A DNA stretch of 64,000 bases. It comes from Heterocephalus glaber (Eukaryota > Chordata > Mammalia > Rodentia > Bathyergidae). Shown in pieces: positions 23,291 to 35,339 of the stretch (its first letter is position 1; every line of letters starts with the position of its first letter). The position numbers were made by a program, and so were the translations under genes. Where the stretch lies: the NCBI RefSeq assembly GCF_000247695.1, contig NW_004624734.1:10752408-10816407 (forward strand). Direction: 5' to 3'. The notes under the pieces were generated by a model. The model saw nothing but the letters and a program-made list of their open reading frames with translations. It ran no database searches and was not told the DNA's origin.

Positions 23291-24324
23291 TGACCATTTC
23301 TGCCTCTTGAACTTTCAAAGACTCATGCGATTCCATTGGGTCTACCCAGATAGTCCAGGATAAACTCCCAATCTCAGTGCCAGGAACCAGCAACCTGGAT
23401 AGCATTTCTGCTGCTTTAATTCCCTTCACCAGGTGACAAAACGCGTTGGCAGGTTCCAAGGATGCGGAGGAGCCACTGGGAGGGGGGCATTTACTTAGCA
23501 TACCCTCTAGGTGGGGAGAGACTTAGACAGAGTGAGCCTTGGGACAGGTTGAGGGAATGAAGTCACTGCCAAATGGAGGTAAGACCAATGGACTACGCAA
23601 AAGAAGAGGACAGAGTGACACTTTGTGTCCAGGGTCAATAAAGAGTGGTAGAAGTCACATTTGATTTGGACACAAGCTGGGAAGAACAACATAAATGAAG
23701 ACCATGGGTGGAAAGAACTCTCAGAGCACAGAATAATGAGTTGTTGAGAAGCACAGTGTGTATGAAAAGAATAAGGTAGCTCTATATTGCTGCCCTGCCC
23801 CACACTGGGGAAGTATTTAGCTTTTTAATTACAGGTATTTGATTTAGGCCAAGTCATTTGTCTTCCCTGAGCTCATGTCAGCTAAGACACAGAGGGGCGA
23901 GAGATGTTTTGTCAGGATAAAACCTTCCTTGGGGAGTCTGAGCCTATACTTGGATTTAAGTACAGCACTTTGAGGAGGTGCCCAGGCACCATGAGTGGGG
24001 ACAGCAGCCTCCTTTTCTGGTTCATCAGTTTTAACTCAACAACTCTATCTAGTGCACTCTGACTCTTAACATTCCCCTTCCCCAAGGTGGGAGTTGGTGT
24101 GAGCTTCTCAGTTGAGGTAAGATGGTGGGATAAACCGTCAGGGTCTAGTCCTCTCCCCCTAGCCCCTGGCCCTCAGGACCAGCACACGGAGCCAGGTCCA
24201 CTGCTCACTGGAGCCAGAGTTCAGGTCTCCCCTGTCTCCAGCAAGGCCACCTCTCCCTTGCTAACACAGATAATGGGACACACCCTGATTGAGTAGGCCC
24301 AGTGTGTGGGCACAATGAGAACAA

Positions 24325-24515
24325 AAGAAAGGCTCTGTAGCTGCTTACAATTCCAGCACTCTGGAAGGCCCAGAGAAGAGGATCATGGGTTCAAGGCAAG
24401 CCTGGGCAACTTAGGAGCTTAGTATCTCAAATTTTTAAAAATTAAAAAGGGTTGGCATATAGCTCAGTGGGAAGGCCCTGGGTTCAATCCCGAGTACCAG
24501 AAGAAAAAAAAAAAG
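24325..24515 (+). repeat. B1-dID dimeric SINE in intron 3
   Basis: The left B1 part includes ATTCCAGCACTCTGGAAGG and GCAAGCCTGGGCAACTTAGG. The right ID part includes GGTTGGCATATAGCTCAGTGG and GGGTTCAATCCCGAGTACC, then an A tail. Confidence 0.88.
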
Positions 24516-24989
24516 CCTCTGCTTTCTTAGCAAGTTACTAGCTCTCTGCCACTTACTGGGTTACACAATCCAAAGCGCTCTTTCTCCCCTTCCCACTTGT
24601 TATCTGGAATAGACGTGACAATAATTCTCCAGCCCTTCCCTGTGTTTTCAGACTTCTTCATTTGCTATAGTCTTGTAAGATTTTAAAAATACATTTGCTT
24701 GGCTTTCAAATGTGCTTCATCTAAAGAAAATGATGAAACAAATGGTAGCACAAGGTTCTGTGAATGTGGTCGACATCGTGATGGTGGTACTTGAAGGAGT
24801 GGTGTTTTGGTGACATCAGTTGCTTTGATTTGGTTCAGCCAGTGTTTGGGGGTGCCTGCCGTGGGGCAGCACTGGCTGGAGCACAGGCTGGTAAGTAGGT
24901 GTGTGGGTCCTCTGAGTCGCTCTGCTTATCTGTGTGCATGCTCAGTGTGGTCAGGGGCACTGACGCTCAGCTTTCTGTGGCCTCTGCAG

Positions 24990-25244
24990 ATGTGGATGAA
25001 TGCCGGACCATCCCCGAGGCCTGCCGAGGAGACATGATGTGTGTCAACCAAAATGGCGGGTATTTGTGCATACCCCGAACAAACCCAGTGTATCGAGGGC
25101 CCTACTCGAATCCTTACTCAACCCCCTACTCAGGTCCATACCCAGCAGCTGCCCCACCAGTATCAGCTTCAAACTACCCCACAATTTCAAGACCTCTTGT
25201 CTGCCGCTTTGGATACCAGATGGATGAAGGCAACCAGTGTGTGG
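24990..25244 (+). CDS. FBLN5: Fibulin-5 coding exon 4 (RGD-containing EGF-like domain 1)
   Basis: The acceptor CCTCTGCAG ends at 24989 and the donor G/GTGAGT follows 25244. The 255 bases are phase 1 at both ends and encode residues 42-126. It opens with the calcium-binding start DVDEC. The RGD integrin motif is at residues 54-56 (codons 25025-25033), inside [17 protein letters not shown] fits the Asp/Asn beta-hydroxylation consensus. A Pro/Tyr-rich insertion follows, with repeated PYS-type units (about residues 72-100), before the last two cysteines in [14 protein letters not shown]. This split EGF with an insertion is characteristic of fibulin-5 and its close relative fibulin-4. The RGD identifies fibulin-5, since fibulin-4 lacks it at this place. 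The frame is intact with no stops. Confidence 0.98.
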
Positions 25245-27770
25245 GTGAGTAGCCTTGTCTTTCCTCCCTCCCCATTGTACCGGTGGAGGCACTGTCTGAA
25301 TCCGCACATCTGCCCCAGTGGGTGTTAGCTACCAGGCAACACACCACTGGGACAGGGGCCTCCTTTCTACACACTTATTTCACTCTTGCAGCCAGAGTCT
25401 CTGGTCCTCTCCTGCCTTAGGAGATGAGTTTGCTGCTTCCTTCCTTGTTCTCCAGAAAATGAATTTGTTTTTTCTTTATTTCTTTCTATCTTTCTACCTA
25501 CTTACGCATCACCTATCTATTTATGTACCTAGTTCAAATTTTCTCAGCTAAATAACAGATACATTTGGTCGAACTTGCTAAGTGAATCCTAGAGAGATTT
25601 AGAAAGGGCCAGAGCTCTGTCTTCTGAGGTAGAGTGGAGCACGTACTCCTGCAGGGAAACCTTTAGGGCCAACACCACTGTTCTAGAGAGAAGTGGATTA
25701 CTTGCAAGGGAACCAGTGTTCTTATGGCCAAAAGGAGCCTCATGGATGAAGCCTCTGGAAAGAACTGGACACTGTATGCTATGTGCCCCAGAAGAATTGG
25801 TAAGGGGTGTGACCAGTGCCCTAGGGAGCTTTAGATCCCATTGGCCAATGTGGCCTGAGGAGAATTACCTGGGATCCATCCTGATCCCTTTGGCTGTGGT
25901 CAGATCAAAGCCTTGTAGCTTTCTGCAGCTTTGGAAGATGGTCCAGGGTGAAGGCCCTCAACTTTTTTGATCTTGAAACCCATCTGGTAAATTTTGTTTA
26001 GCCTAGATCCCTATTTTGTACATATTTATAAATGGCATACATATCCTGTTATAAGGCTTGAGGAATATAAAGCACACATAATAGAAACTTTGAAAGAATG
26101 CGATAAACATAAATATAAACTGAAGTTCTAATATTTCCTTCCTATATCCCCAAAGTGTGGGAGGCCATTGGTTTACTTAGTGAAATTTTTGTGGGCTTCA
26201 GAACTCGAGTATTGGGCTATAACCAACAGTTATAAAGACTGTTGATGAAAACTTCTATATGTTCATGGAAATGAGTGTGCATTTCCATTTGGATACATGT
26301 AAATAATATTCAAACAAGTGTCCTTCAGATCTCCCAGGGAAAATTGGATACACTTAAACCCAAGGTTTTGCATTCTTACTAGTCTCAAAGAGTGTGGTTG
26401 CATGTTCAGCATATGGGGAATAGAGAGACAGACAGAAAGAGACAGAGATAGACACAGAGACTGAATGCAGATGAGGGAGCTGTTATGTCTACCTTGAAGG
26501 GTGACGTGGACCAAGGGAGAAAGCGGGGGATCCAATCAAGCCACACATTTCTGCAGTTTTGGTGACGAACATAGTACCATACTTCCTTATAACACACAGC
26601 ACAATAGTCCATTGTAATCAAAAGGACTTTTTAACAATCATCAACTTTAGTCTTTTCATTTTATGAAAAGGGCAATGTGGACTCCAACTAGTTAGGTAAT
26701 TGCACAGATTGGCTCTGAGTCCAGCCGCCCTGACTGCCAGGCTACATTGTCCTAACTGGATGACACGACCGCTCCCATTTGAAAGAAAATAATGATATCA
26801 AAAGAAAATGCAGAGATAGACAGAGGGGGAGAGCAATGCTGTTCTTTCAGAGGAATGGCACATGGGGCCACCTAATCTGAATCACCGGTCCTCCATGTTC
26901 ACAGGTAGGGGTGAGAAAGGGGGTGTGATGACACTTCGGAGATGCTCCAGCTTTGGGGAGAAGTCTCAGCTAGTCATGGTGTGGAAGTTCTAGCTGACAT
27001 CCTGGGCCATCCCACCAGAAACCTTGTAGAACAGTAGGCACTGCCTTGGGGCTCCCCAGAGTACCCCTCCCTCCCACACACCTCCTTCCAGGATTTCAGA
27101 CCTTGACACTGAAGACGTGGCTGGGAAAACTATTCATCCCCTGCCCCTTGACGTCATACCACTTGAGGCTCTGAGCCTGTCACATGGGAGGTGCAGAGCC
27201 TTCATAATGGCCCTTTTGTAGGAAGAATACAATCTAGGCACCCTGTGAGGACTGGCACCAGGCCCATCCATTTCCAAAATGTTCAGCATTAAGCATTCTC
27301 AACTCCGGGTTCTTTCTGATTTCCCCTCACTCCACCCCACGGCTTCCTGACTTACAGAGGTCTTTCAGCCCCACCCACCAGGCTCCTCTCACCATGGTAG
27401 GAGGTGGCGACAGGGTCTGAGAGCTAGAAAAGTGATGAGAAGGGAAGCTCCTGCTATCCACATTCCTTCTAGGCTCTGCGGTGGGGCTAGGAAGCTGCAC
27501 TGGCTGTAGAGCCAGGAAGTGAAACAAAGGATGTTGGGGAAAGTCTTGCTGCCCCAGAAAGAGAAGGTGATGTTTTCCAGGGTGTAGCTCTGATCATGTG
27601 GAGAAGCAGTGGATGAGCAATGTGTAAGCTGGGGAGAACTGGGAGACATCTCTGAAGCTTCAGTCACTTTAGGAGAGGAAGACAGTAACTCCAAAGGAGC
27701 CTTCTCCTCTTCATCAAAATAAAAATAAAAAACAAGAGTCGCAGCAGGAGCTCTAGTAATAATACCAAAT
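25245..27770 (+). other. FBLN5: Start of intron 4, no clear element
   Basis: Begins with the exon 4 donor. A few MIR-like scraps (around 26640-26760) and purine-rich GAGACAGACAGAAAGAGAC at 26424-26442 are present, with nothing else recognisable. Confidence 0.5.
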
Positions 27771-27774
27771 ACAT

Positions 27775-27990
27775 ACATAGTGCTCCTGTGCCAGGGTCTG
27801 TACAGAATAAATGCCATTAGTTCTCCCAGCAACCCTACAAGGCAGGACTGTTATTGTTCCTGTGGTACCAATGGGGAAGTCAAAGCACAGAGGAGTTTAG
27901 CAACCTGTGTAAGGTCACACAGAGAATGAAGGGCCAGCCTAGGACTTGAACCACTCAGGCTCTGGATGAGGAAAGTGAGGCTCAGTGGGG
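27775..27990 (-). repeat. MIR SINE
   Basis: GTGCCAGGGTCTGTACAGAAT, CCCAGCAACCCTACAAGGC, AACCTGTGTAAGGTCACACAG and GGACTTGAACCACTCAGGC: nearly the whole MIR in reverse. Confidence 0.88.
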
Positions 27991-28453
27991 TAAATGTTTC
28001 TTCGTAGCCCCTCAGAGACTCAGTACTAAGCCAGTGTTACTGGCAAGTTGTTACATTCTTAAAGAAATTTTTTGTTCTGTAAAATTTTGAACCTGGGCAA
28101 AAGTAGAGAGGACATAGTAAGCATTTACCGACTTATCATCCAGATTATTGGCACAGCTCCAATCTCATTGTTCTTTGCTTTCTATTTAGCACATTAATTT
28201 ACAGCAGACCCCCTTCATCCTTAAATCTGAGATGTAAAGATTCTTTACCAAAACCTCTCAAAATCAACCCCATCAAATCCACAATATGGATAATGATAAT
28301 CCACATCACTAAACTAGTACAAGTCAACAAGAGGCATTTTTCATTATTAAATATCCACATACTTTCCAGATTTCCCTGATTGTCTCAAAAATACCATTTT
28401 CCCACCAGTTTGTTTGAATCAGATCTGAATAAGATCTACCATTTGCCTTGATT

Positions 28454-28462
28454 TTTTTTTCT

Positions 28463-28494
<32 letters not shown>

Positions 28495-28575
28495 TTTTTG
28501 TGTGGTATCAGGATCAAACTCAGGACCGCTCACTTGCAAGGCAGGTGCAGCACCGCTGAGCTAAATCCATGGCCC
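28454..28575 (-). repeat. ID-type SINE with 15-bp target-site duplication
   Basis: The reverse complement shows GGATTTAGCTCAGCGG, GCCTTGCAAGTGAGCGG and a long A tail (T-rich 28454-28499). CCATTTGCCTTGATT is repeated at 28439-28453 and 28576-28590. Confidence 0.93.
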
Positions 28576-28590
28576 CCATTTGCCTTGATT

Positions 28591-30180
28591 AAGTCTTCAT
28601 TGTCATTCCAACTGTTTTGTTTCCATCACCACTTCTTTGTTGATGATACTGAGTTATTTGTCTGGAGAACTGATCATATTTGAGATTTTGCTGATGGCCT
28701 CATGGTAATGGTAGATGACCTACTTCTCTGTCCCCTTTATGTTCTATAAACTGGCAGTAGGCCTAGGCACTTGATCCAGTTCTGGCTTAATGTGGGGCGA
28801 GGGGCAAACTACTTCATAGCTAGCATCCTTGTTCTCTTTCCCTCCTCATTTCCATAATGTATAAGAGTCTGCTTTGAAAAAGCAAAGGGTACCCCTTTCA
28901 CTGCAGCTTACTTTTGCTGGGTTTTGAACATGCTTTCAAGGAAGCTATCTTTTCTCTCGTGTCCAATTAGATTATGCCCTGTTCCTGTGAGCTAGGCAGA
29001 GCTCTGGTTCCCCAGGACCTCTGAATTTCCTTCTTAAGCTCTCCATTTTGGGTTTCACTTTGTAAGTAACTAGACCTGGCTCTTTCTGGAACAACAATTG
29101 GCCTCAGGTTTGAGTCCCCAATTACCTAGATATAAAACAGGAACATTTGGGACACTTTTACAGATGAGGGTGGGAACAGGGACCCAAGAATCATAGCCTA
29201 TGAGCCAAGAATATTTTGTGTCATTAAGAAAACTGGCAGCTTGGCTTGAGAGTGCTCAGCTCCACAAGAGTGGTGACACTCATGCCTGGGTGGAATGTGT
29301 TCCCCAGAACCTTGACTCTTGGGAGATCTGGATGGAGATCCAGACAGACGCCATTAACTTGCAAAGAGGAAAGGGCTACTGGAGGGGAATGTCATCATCC
29401 AAGTCCCACACAAAAGGCAAAGTCAAACAAACACAGAGTCCTGAGCCAGCCAAATAGCAACCTGGGAGAAGCATGGTGTGGGGTTAGCAGTGTTGGTGCT
29501 GAAGGTCAGGGAGTGTGGGGGTCTGCAGCTGAAATGCCTGGGCACCCCGGATTTGAACCCACACACAGTGACCTTCCCCACATGACATGTTGCCTCTGGG
29601 AACAAGTTCCCTGACTGTGGCTGCCACTTGTCTCTGCACACTGTTTCCCTTGGGGGCTCAATGTGTCATCTCTCTGGGTAAATGTGCCAAGTACAGGCTT
29701 TGCTAACCATCTTGGCTCAACAGCAAACTTAGGGAACTCTACCAGGTACTAAGGCTCATGAAATGTTTTGCAGCTGAGGGGGCAGTCTTTTACTTGAGCT
29801 GTACCCCACTAGGAACTGCAGAAATTCTTCTGGCCATTCGTGAAATTATGAGCAAGGTCTTTCTTCTCTTGTTGGGCCAGGGCTTTTTGTTGTTGATAGG
29901 GGCACCAACAGGCAGAAAGCAGCACACACAGGTCCTTTTGCATGGAGTTGGCCTGAGGCTTTCTCTTCAGTTATTTTTCCTGAAGGCTGGCCAATATTCA
30001 ACCAATGTTCATTTAGCTCACTGGGGGTCCCAGGCTCTAGTCTGGGCACAAATCGGGTGGCTATGGGTCTTTCTATAGAACTTATGATCAAGGAAGAGAA
30101 ATTAGATACATGACAAGCAGCTGAAATACAAGGCAGCCTCTAAGATGGTCCACAGAAAAGGGAGAGATAGGAAGGCTTCT
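28591..30180. other. Intron 4 stretch, nothing recognised
   Basis: No conserved ORF or clear repeat family seen. Confidence 0.45.
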
Positions 30181-30189
30181 ACACTAGAA

Positions 30190-30390
30190 AGGGCTGCAAC
30201 TTAGAAATCAGACAGGCTTTGATTTTCAACTTGGTTTTGCTACTTCCTACCTGTGAGATCTGGGGCTCTATTTCTTCTTCTGTAAAATGGGTATAACAAT
30301 GCCTGCCTCATAGATCACAGCAGAAAATGCCATGCTGGGTGTCTACACAAAGTATCCCCCAGTAAATGTTAATTGGGAAGATTTGTGGAA
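30190..30390 (+). repeat. MIR SINE
   Basis: ACTTCCTACCTGTGAGATC, TTCTTCTGTAAAATGGGTAT and ATGCCTGCCTCATAGATC match MIR in forward orientation. Confidence 0.8.
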
Positions 30391-31004
30391 GAGGTGATAA
30401 GAGCCCGAGGATAATAACCTCTGCAAATACTCACAGAGCCCAAAACTGTACTGAAGACCTTAATTCTTTAAAATGACCTAAAAGTGCACTGCATACAAAC
30501 ATACTTACAGGCTTTCAAAGCCTGAGGAGACTTAATCTGCACCAAGATACCAGGAAAGCTTGGGTTTATTTAAGTTGTGAAACAAAACCATGGGAAGCAA
30601 GCCCAATGTGGGCATTTGTTCCAAGCAGATAAGACAAGGCCAAGAGCACGTAGGAAACTCAGCCCCAGTGTGGTAGGTCTGTGGTTAACACCGATGGGGA
30701 AGAACAGCGGCCTTCACTTTTCCTCTTTCTTTATTTTTTATATAGGCTTCGGGCTTGGGCTGTAACTTGAAACCCAGCCCTTAGGCTGACCCTTGGGGAA
30801 AATGTGTGAAGCTGAGGGGTTGGAGCTTTAGCTGCTTGAAGGCTTTGGGACCAAGCAGGTCTGGGGAAGGAAAGAAACCCAGGGGCTCTGAAGGTGGTTT
30901 TATCCAGCTGTCCTTGAAATGGTCCCAGAAAGCTTGTTCATAGGCAGGCAGCCCCAACCCTGGCATCTACATCTTGCCTTAGTCTTTCCCTCTCATGGGC
31001 TGGT

Positions 31005-31165
31005 GTGCTCACCATGATGGTGAGCAAATGGTTTACTCTCTAGACCTGTTTTTCCATCTGTGAAGGTGGATGACAATACCAACTATTTTGAGAGTTAAAT
31101 GGAATAATGTATGTAAATTGTCTAACCTACAGGATGGCTTATGCTCAAGGCTTAATAAGTTAGTC
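31005..31165 (+). repeat. MIR SINE fragment
   Basis: TTTTTCCATCTGTGAAGGTGG and GAGTTAAATGGAATAATGTAT match the MIR 3' half. Confidence 0.65.
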
Positions 31166-31529
31166 ATTGTAATTATTGTGCCATTTCAAATTTCAACATT
31201 TCATTTTGAATTAGCTCCCCTTATTACAACTCCTCTAACCCTAGACTCGTTCTTCAGTTACTGCTCATTCTTTCACCTGGGAACTAGATTTAACAGCACA
31301 TGTCTTTGAGAGAGTTTAGGGTTGAATTCTCCACATTTCAGCAGTGGTAGGAATTGGGTTAGTTTGTGCTTCCAAGGAGACTTCAGCAGAGAAAGGGCTC
31401 CAGTAAGTCGTTCAGAGGTAAGTGCAGATTCCTGCTCCAGAGGTCTGGGAGGCCTGAGGTCCCAGATGATGCAATGCTGTGGGTCCAAGGCCCTCATTTT
31501 CAGAGGCAACTGGATTTAAGGAAAGGTAA

Positions 31530-31922
31530 TGTTGTGGCTTGTGTCTGGATGTCCCCCCAAAGCCTCATGCAGTCATAGGTGGGGCTTTTTCACAGGTGGC
31601 TGCATCTAGAGTGTGTGCCACTGGAGTTGATTCATGGTGCAATGCTAGGCTCAAGGGCACTAGGATTAAGGGTGTGAGTGCTACCTGCCTTAACTAGCCT
31701 GGATAAGGTAAAAGGGGCAGAAAGATGCTGTTAAGATCCCTTGTTGCTTTGCTACCTTCTGTCTGCCATAAACTGTTGCCCCTCTGCCATGTGCCACCCT
31801 GCCTTGGATCCAGCTGATTATGGACTGAAATCTCTACCAACTGTGAGCAAATAAACCTTTCCTCCTTTTACTTTGGGTGTCAGGCATTTTGTTTCAGCAA
31901 CAAAAGAAAAGTGATTAAGACA
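31530..31922 (+). repeat. MaLR solo LTR with 5-bp duplication
   Basis: It starts TGTTGTGGCTTGTGTCTGG and ends GTGATTAAGACA, with GAGCAAATAAACCTTTCCTCC (poly(A) signal region) near the end. The flanks GGTAA (31525-31529) and GGTAG (31923-31927) fit a 5-bp target duplication with one change. Same family as the LTRs at 9.6, 11.5 and 37.9 kb. Confidence 0.85.
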
Positions 31923-32059
31923 GGTAGAAACTTTACTTCTCACAAGTAATTCCTATATTGCTTGAATTTGTTAGGATACATTATTTTCATTTAAAAACAA
32001 AACCTCAAAAGGAATCATTTTAAAACCTAAATTGAGGCAGCACACTGGAGTGGTAAAGG

Positions 32060-32200
32060 GAACAGATAACATGTCAACAAGGACTGGGAGTTGGATCCCA
32101 GATTTGCTACTTATTTGCTGTGTGGCATTAAAAGTTATTTGGCCTCTCTGGCCTAGGTGTTATCATCTGTAGAAAGAAGGGATGGTATTATATTAGGAGG
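32060..32200 (+). repeat. MIR SINE fragment
   Basis: GGGAGTTGGATCCCAGATTTG, TGCTGTGTGGCATTAAAAG and TATCATCTGTAGAAAGAAGGG follow the MIR order. Confidence 0.65.
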
Positions 32201-33400
32201 ATCTTAATCTGGGGTCTGTAGATATAAAATCAAGGGGTCTATCCCTCCCGCCCCCGTAACGGCTAATTGAAATTTGGCATCTCCGTGTATTAAGAAGGCA
32301 ACATGCCATGCGACTGTTAGCAGGATTTGTGATGTATGAATGAGAGACCTAGATGTTTACATGGCATCTATGACAACTAATTTGAATTACTTTGAAATAT
32401 CATTTATGTTTATCACTACTTCAAAGTTGTAGAAGATATTAGATCTGCTGCCTCATCTTGCTATTTAATGTGCTGATAAAGATGTTTATGTATATATCAC
32501 ATTTGTTTTAAAAAATATTCTTATAACTGTCTCTCAGTATGATTGGTTTTCGATAATCTAACAACTTTTATTTTATGCATTAGAAGGATTATTCTGAGAA
32601 GAAGATTCATCCATGAACTTCAACCATCTGCCAGACAGGTTCATGGCACACAAACAAAATTCCCAGCACCAGATGATTTCTCATATCCCTTCCAACTCCT
32701 GAATGTTCTACTATCCTAAGTCTTCCCAGTCTTTAGGGAATGTAATTTCTGTGTCCAGACAGTCTGGGTTTTCTCTTAACTCTTTCTCACCTGGACTGCT
32801 CAGGCAATCTGGCTCTTCTCTGTGTCTGTTTCAAGCAGTCCACATGCTCAATGACATCTTTTCCTGGGTGAATGCCAATTCTCCATTTATGAGAAAATCC
32901 TTCCTACCCCAGCTGCAGCTGGCTTTGCTCATCGGCGCTGGTCAGTGGTGAGGTCCAGTGCACCTCATGGGCTTATGTATTGGGTGGGGACCCTCAGATG
33001 GGATGTTCCTGGCCCTCAGTCACGTCCCTGATGCCTAGCATGGCAATTTTCTCAATGACCTACGAGTTTTTCTTGGCTCTCATCTTATGTTCCTTAGTCT
33101 GGTCTTGTTTCTTTTCATTGTGTTCCACTTTGGAATTAGCCAGTTGTGTGAGAAAAATAAATGGTGTTGCAAGAGGATGGATGAAATGTGGACTTTTAAT
33201 AGCAGGACCATTCAGTTCTGCTTCTGATGGTTCTGGGAAAGTTAGATGTATTACCAGGTTTGGAGAACATACCTGCTGGTGGACAGGAGGTGGCTGTAGA
33301 AAATAGTCTCAAGCACCAGGGCCAATTCCAAGCAGACCTTTGAGCCTTATGTATTTTAAGTCAGAGGGAGGGGCGTGTTATGATGCTTCTGGAAGAAAGG
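32201..33400. other. Intron 4 stretch, nothing firmly recognised
   Basis: No conserved ORF. The part near 32210-32260 may be an old DNA element scrap. Confidence 0.4.
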
Positions 33401-33402
33401 CA

Positions 33403-33565
33403 GTCTCCTCCTCCTCCTTCTCCTCCTCCTCCTCCTTCTTCTTTCTTCTTTCTTCTTCTTTCTTCTTCTTCTTCTCCTCCTCCTCCTTCTTCTTTCTCTC
33501 CCCTCTTCCTCCACTCCCTTTCTCCTCCTTTCTGTCTGTCTGTCTCTCGCTCTGTCTCTCTGTCC
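33403..33565. repeat. Long pyrimidine (TCC/TTC) tract
   Basis: About 160 bases almost purely pyrimidine on the plus strand, mixing CTC/TTC triplets, then CTGT-type repeats. It gives false poly-Ser/Pro/Phe and, on the other strand, poly-Glu/Lys open frames. Confidence 0.95.
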
Positions 33566-33574
33566 TCCTCCTCA

Positions 33575-33700
33575 CCATTCCAGATGCTCTTTCTATGTTT
33601 CCCAGGCTGTTCTCAAACTTCCAGACCCAAGAGATCCTCTGCATCAGTCTCATGAGTAGCTGGGACTACAGGCGCATGCCACCATCACTGGTTTAGGACA
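33575..33700 (-). repeat. B1-type SINE fragment
   Basis: CCCAGGCTGTTCTCAAACTTC, TGAGTAGCTGGGACTACAGG and CATGCCACCATCACTGG are the reverse of a 7SL-derived SINE. Confidence 0.8.
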
Positions 33701-34199
33701 GTGTCTCTAAATGTGCTGAACCGGAGCATATGATTGCACCTTATCTTTGTTGTTAACTCTTGTCTTAGGTTTCTTTTCTGTAAGTAGATTGAATACCGCA
33801 TTGGTGAAATCTAGAACCAAATTGCTCATGGAAGTTCTAGATGTAAATCAGCAGCTAATGTCTATGTTCTCCATGGCTCTCATCCACATGTGTGAACAGG
33901 CTGTGAGGACATCTGTAACTCCTGCTTGCACCTCGGCTATGATGCAAGAAATAGTGATTGGGAGCTCTTTGTGCTATGAGGAATGAAATAATGAAATAAG
34001 GAATAAAATACCATGTAAGTATTAGTTTAGGGAGAATGTACATGGGGACAATAAATTAGGAATCATATCTGATGTTGCCAGCAACAGCTTCACCTGATAG
34101 GCCCACATCATAACTCCTGCTGTTAGGAAAAGAAAAGAGGGTCTTCCTTTTTCAAAGGCACTAGAGTGAGTAGTTTGTTACACCAGGGAACATTGGGAG

Positions 34200-34385
34200 A
34201 CAGCCCGATGTAGTGAACAGAGTATGGGCTTTAGACTCACCTGCACTTGTTTCCAATCCCACCACTGAGCATTGTCTAGCTCAGGGCTTGAAACCCTTTG
34301 AGCATCTTAGCTGTAAGACAGGATACTAGTACTTATCTTGTGGACTGCTTTGAGGCTTAGCAAAGGATACACTGCATGTCTGATA
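34200..34385 (+). repeat. MIR-like SINE
   Basis: TAGTGAACAGAGTATGGGC, TTTAGACTCACCTGCACTTG and TCTTAGCTGTAAGACAGGA follow MIR in forward orientation. Confidence 0.65.
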
Positions 34386-34638
34386 ATACGGTCTGCACCC
34401 CCTAAACAATCATGCCCTCTCCCCCACCCACCCACCAAAAACTTGCAACTCTTTGTAACAGCAGGGTAACAACAGCAACCTTCCCTTGAATCTTAGCAGT
34501 GCCATCCCACTCACAGGTTAGACATGTGGTAGGTGTGTGTGTGTTGGCAACTTATTCTAAAGGGGAGATTTGGGAGGGAGCACTGAGGGGGAAGGAAAGG
34601 AGAGGGATCTCCCCTCCAGTTGGAATCACATACTGATA

Positions 34639-34811
34639 GGGTCATGTGTTACTTAACAGCAGGGCTAAATCCTAAGAAATCCATTGTTAGGTGATTTTGT
34701 CATTGTTGACAACATCATAGTGTAATATAACCTTATAATAGGTAATATAATCTTATGGGACCAAATGCTGTCTGTTATTGACTGAAGTGTCATTAAGAAG
34801 GGCATGTTGGC
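34639..34811 (+). mobile_element. Internally deleted copy of a TA-flanked DNA transposon
   Basis: The left end (GGGTCATGTGTTACTTAACAG) and the right part (TATAATCTTATGGGACCA ... GTGTCATTAAGAAGGGCATG) match the two ends of the 47.2 kb element. The middle is missing. TA lies just outside the left end. Confidence 0.75.
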
Positions 34812-35282
34812 ATTTCTCCCCATCTGTCTCTGCTCAGACCTCACTGGGGCCAGAGACAGATTTTGAGGCTTTTGCAGGAGCCCTCTTAGTCTCTAGGCAC
34901 TAGAAAAGAACTTTATTCTCCTCTCCCTTAGGCTGTCAGCCTCTCTGGACCCATGGGCTGCATGGGTCACATGTGCTCAGGCCCACAGGCTAAGGCTGGG
35001 GAGTGCTGGTAGAGTGGGGTGGTCCCTCATCAGACAACCTCCCCCAGCAGCCAGCCCCAGCCTTGAACTTGGAGTCAGAAAAGCCAGGGCTTCAGGCAGC
35101 CCAGGTGTATGCGAGCAGGTACCCACATGCTCTCACCCTTTGTGCTGGGGGTGGGAGGTGAAGGGGGCTTTGAGAGAAAGGGGTAGGGTGCCTGGTGGGG
35201 ATTCTTGGAATGCAGGCATGGCACCAGCATCTACTGTTCATCCACGAAGTGTGGCAGAGTGAAGTCTCAATGAATGACTGTT

Positions 35283-35327
35283 GGAAGGAAGGAAGGAAGG
35301 AAGGAAGGAAGGAAGGAAGGAAGGAAA
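35283..35327. repeat. (GGAA)n microsatellite
   Basis: About eleven GGAA/GAAG units beginning AAGGAAGGAAGG. Confidence 0.95.
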
Positions 35328-35339
35328 GAAGGATAAAAG

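Noticed and set aside
24899..25252. 117-codon frame starting upstream of exon 4
   Set aside because: The upstream 30 codons are intronic; the acceptor at 24988-24989 defines the true start.
33378..33696. Poly-Ser/Phe and poly-Glu/Lys frames
   Set aside because: Pure translation of the pyrimidine tract on either strand.
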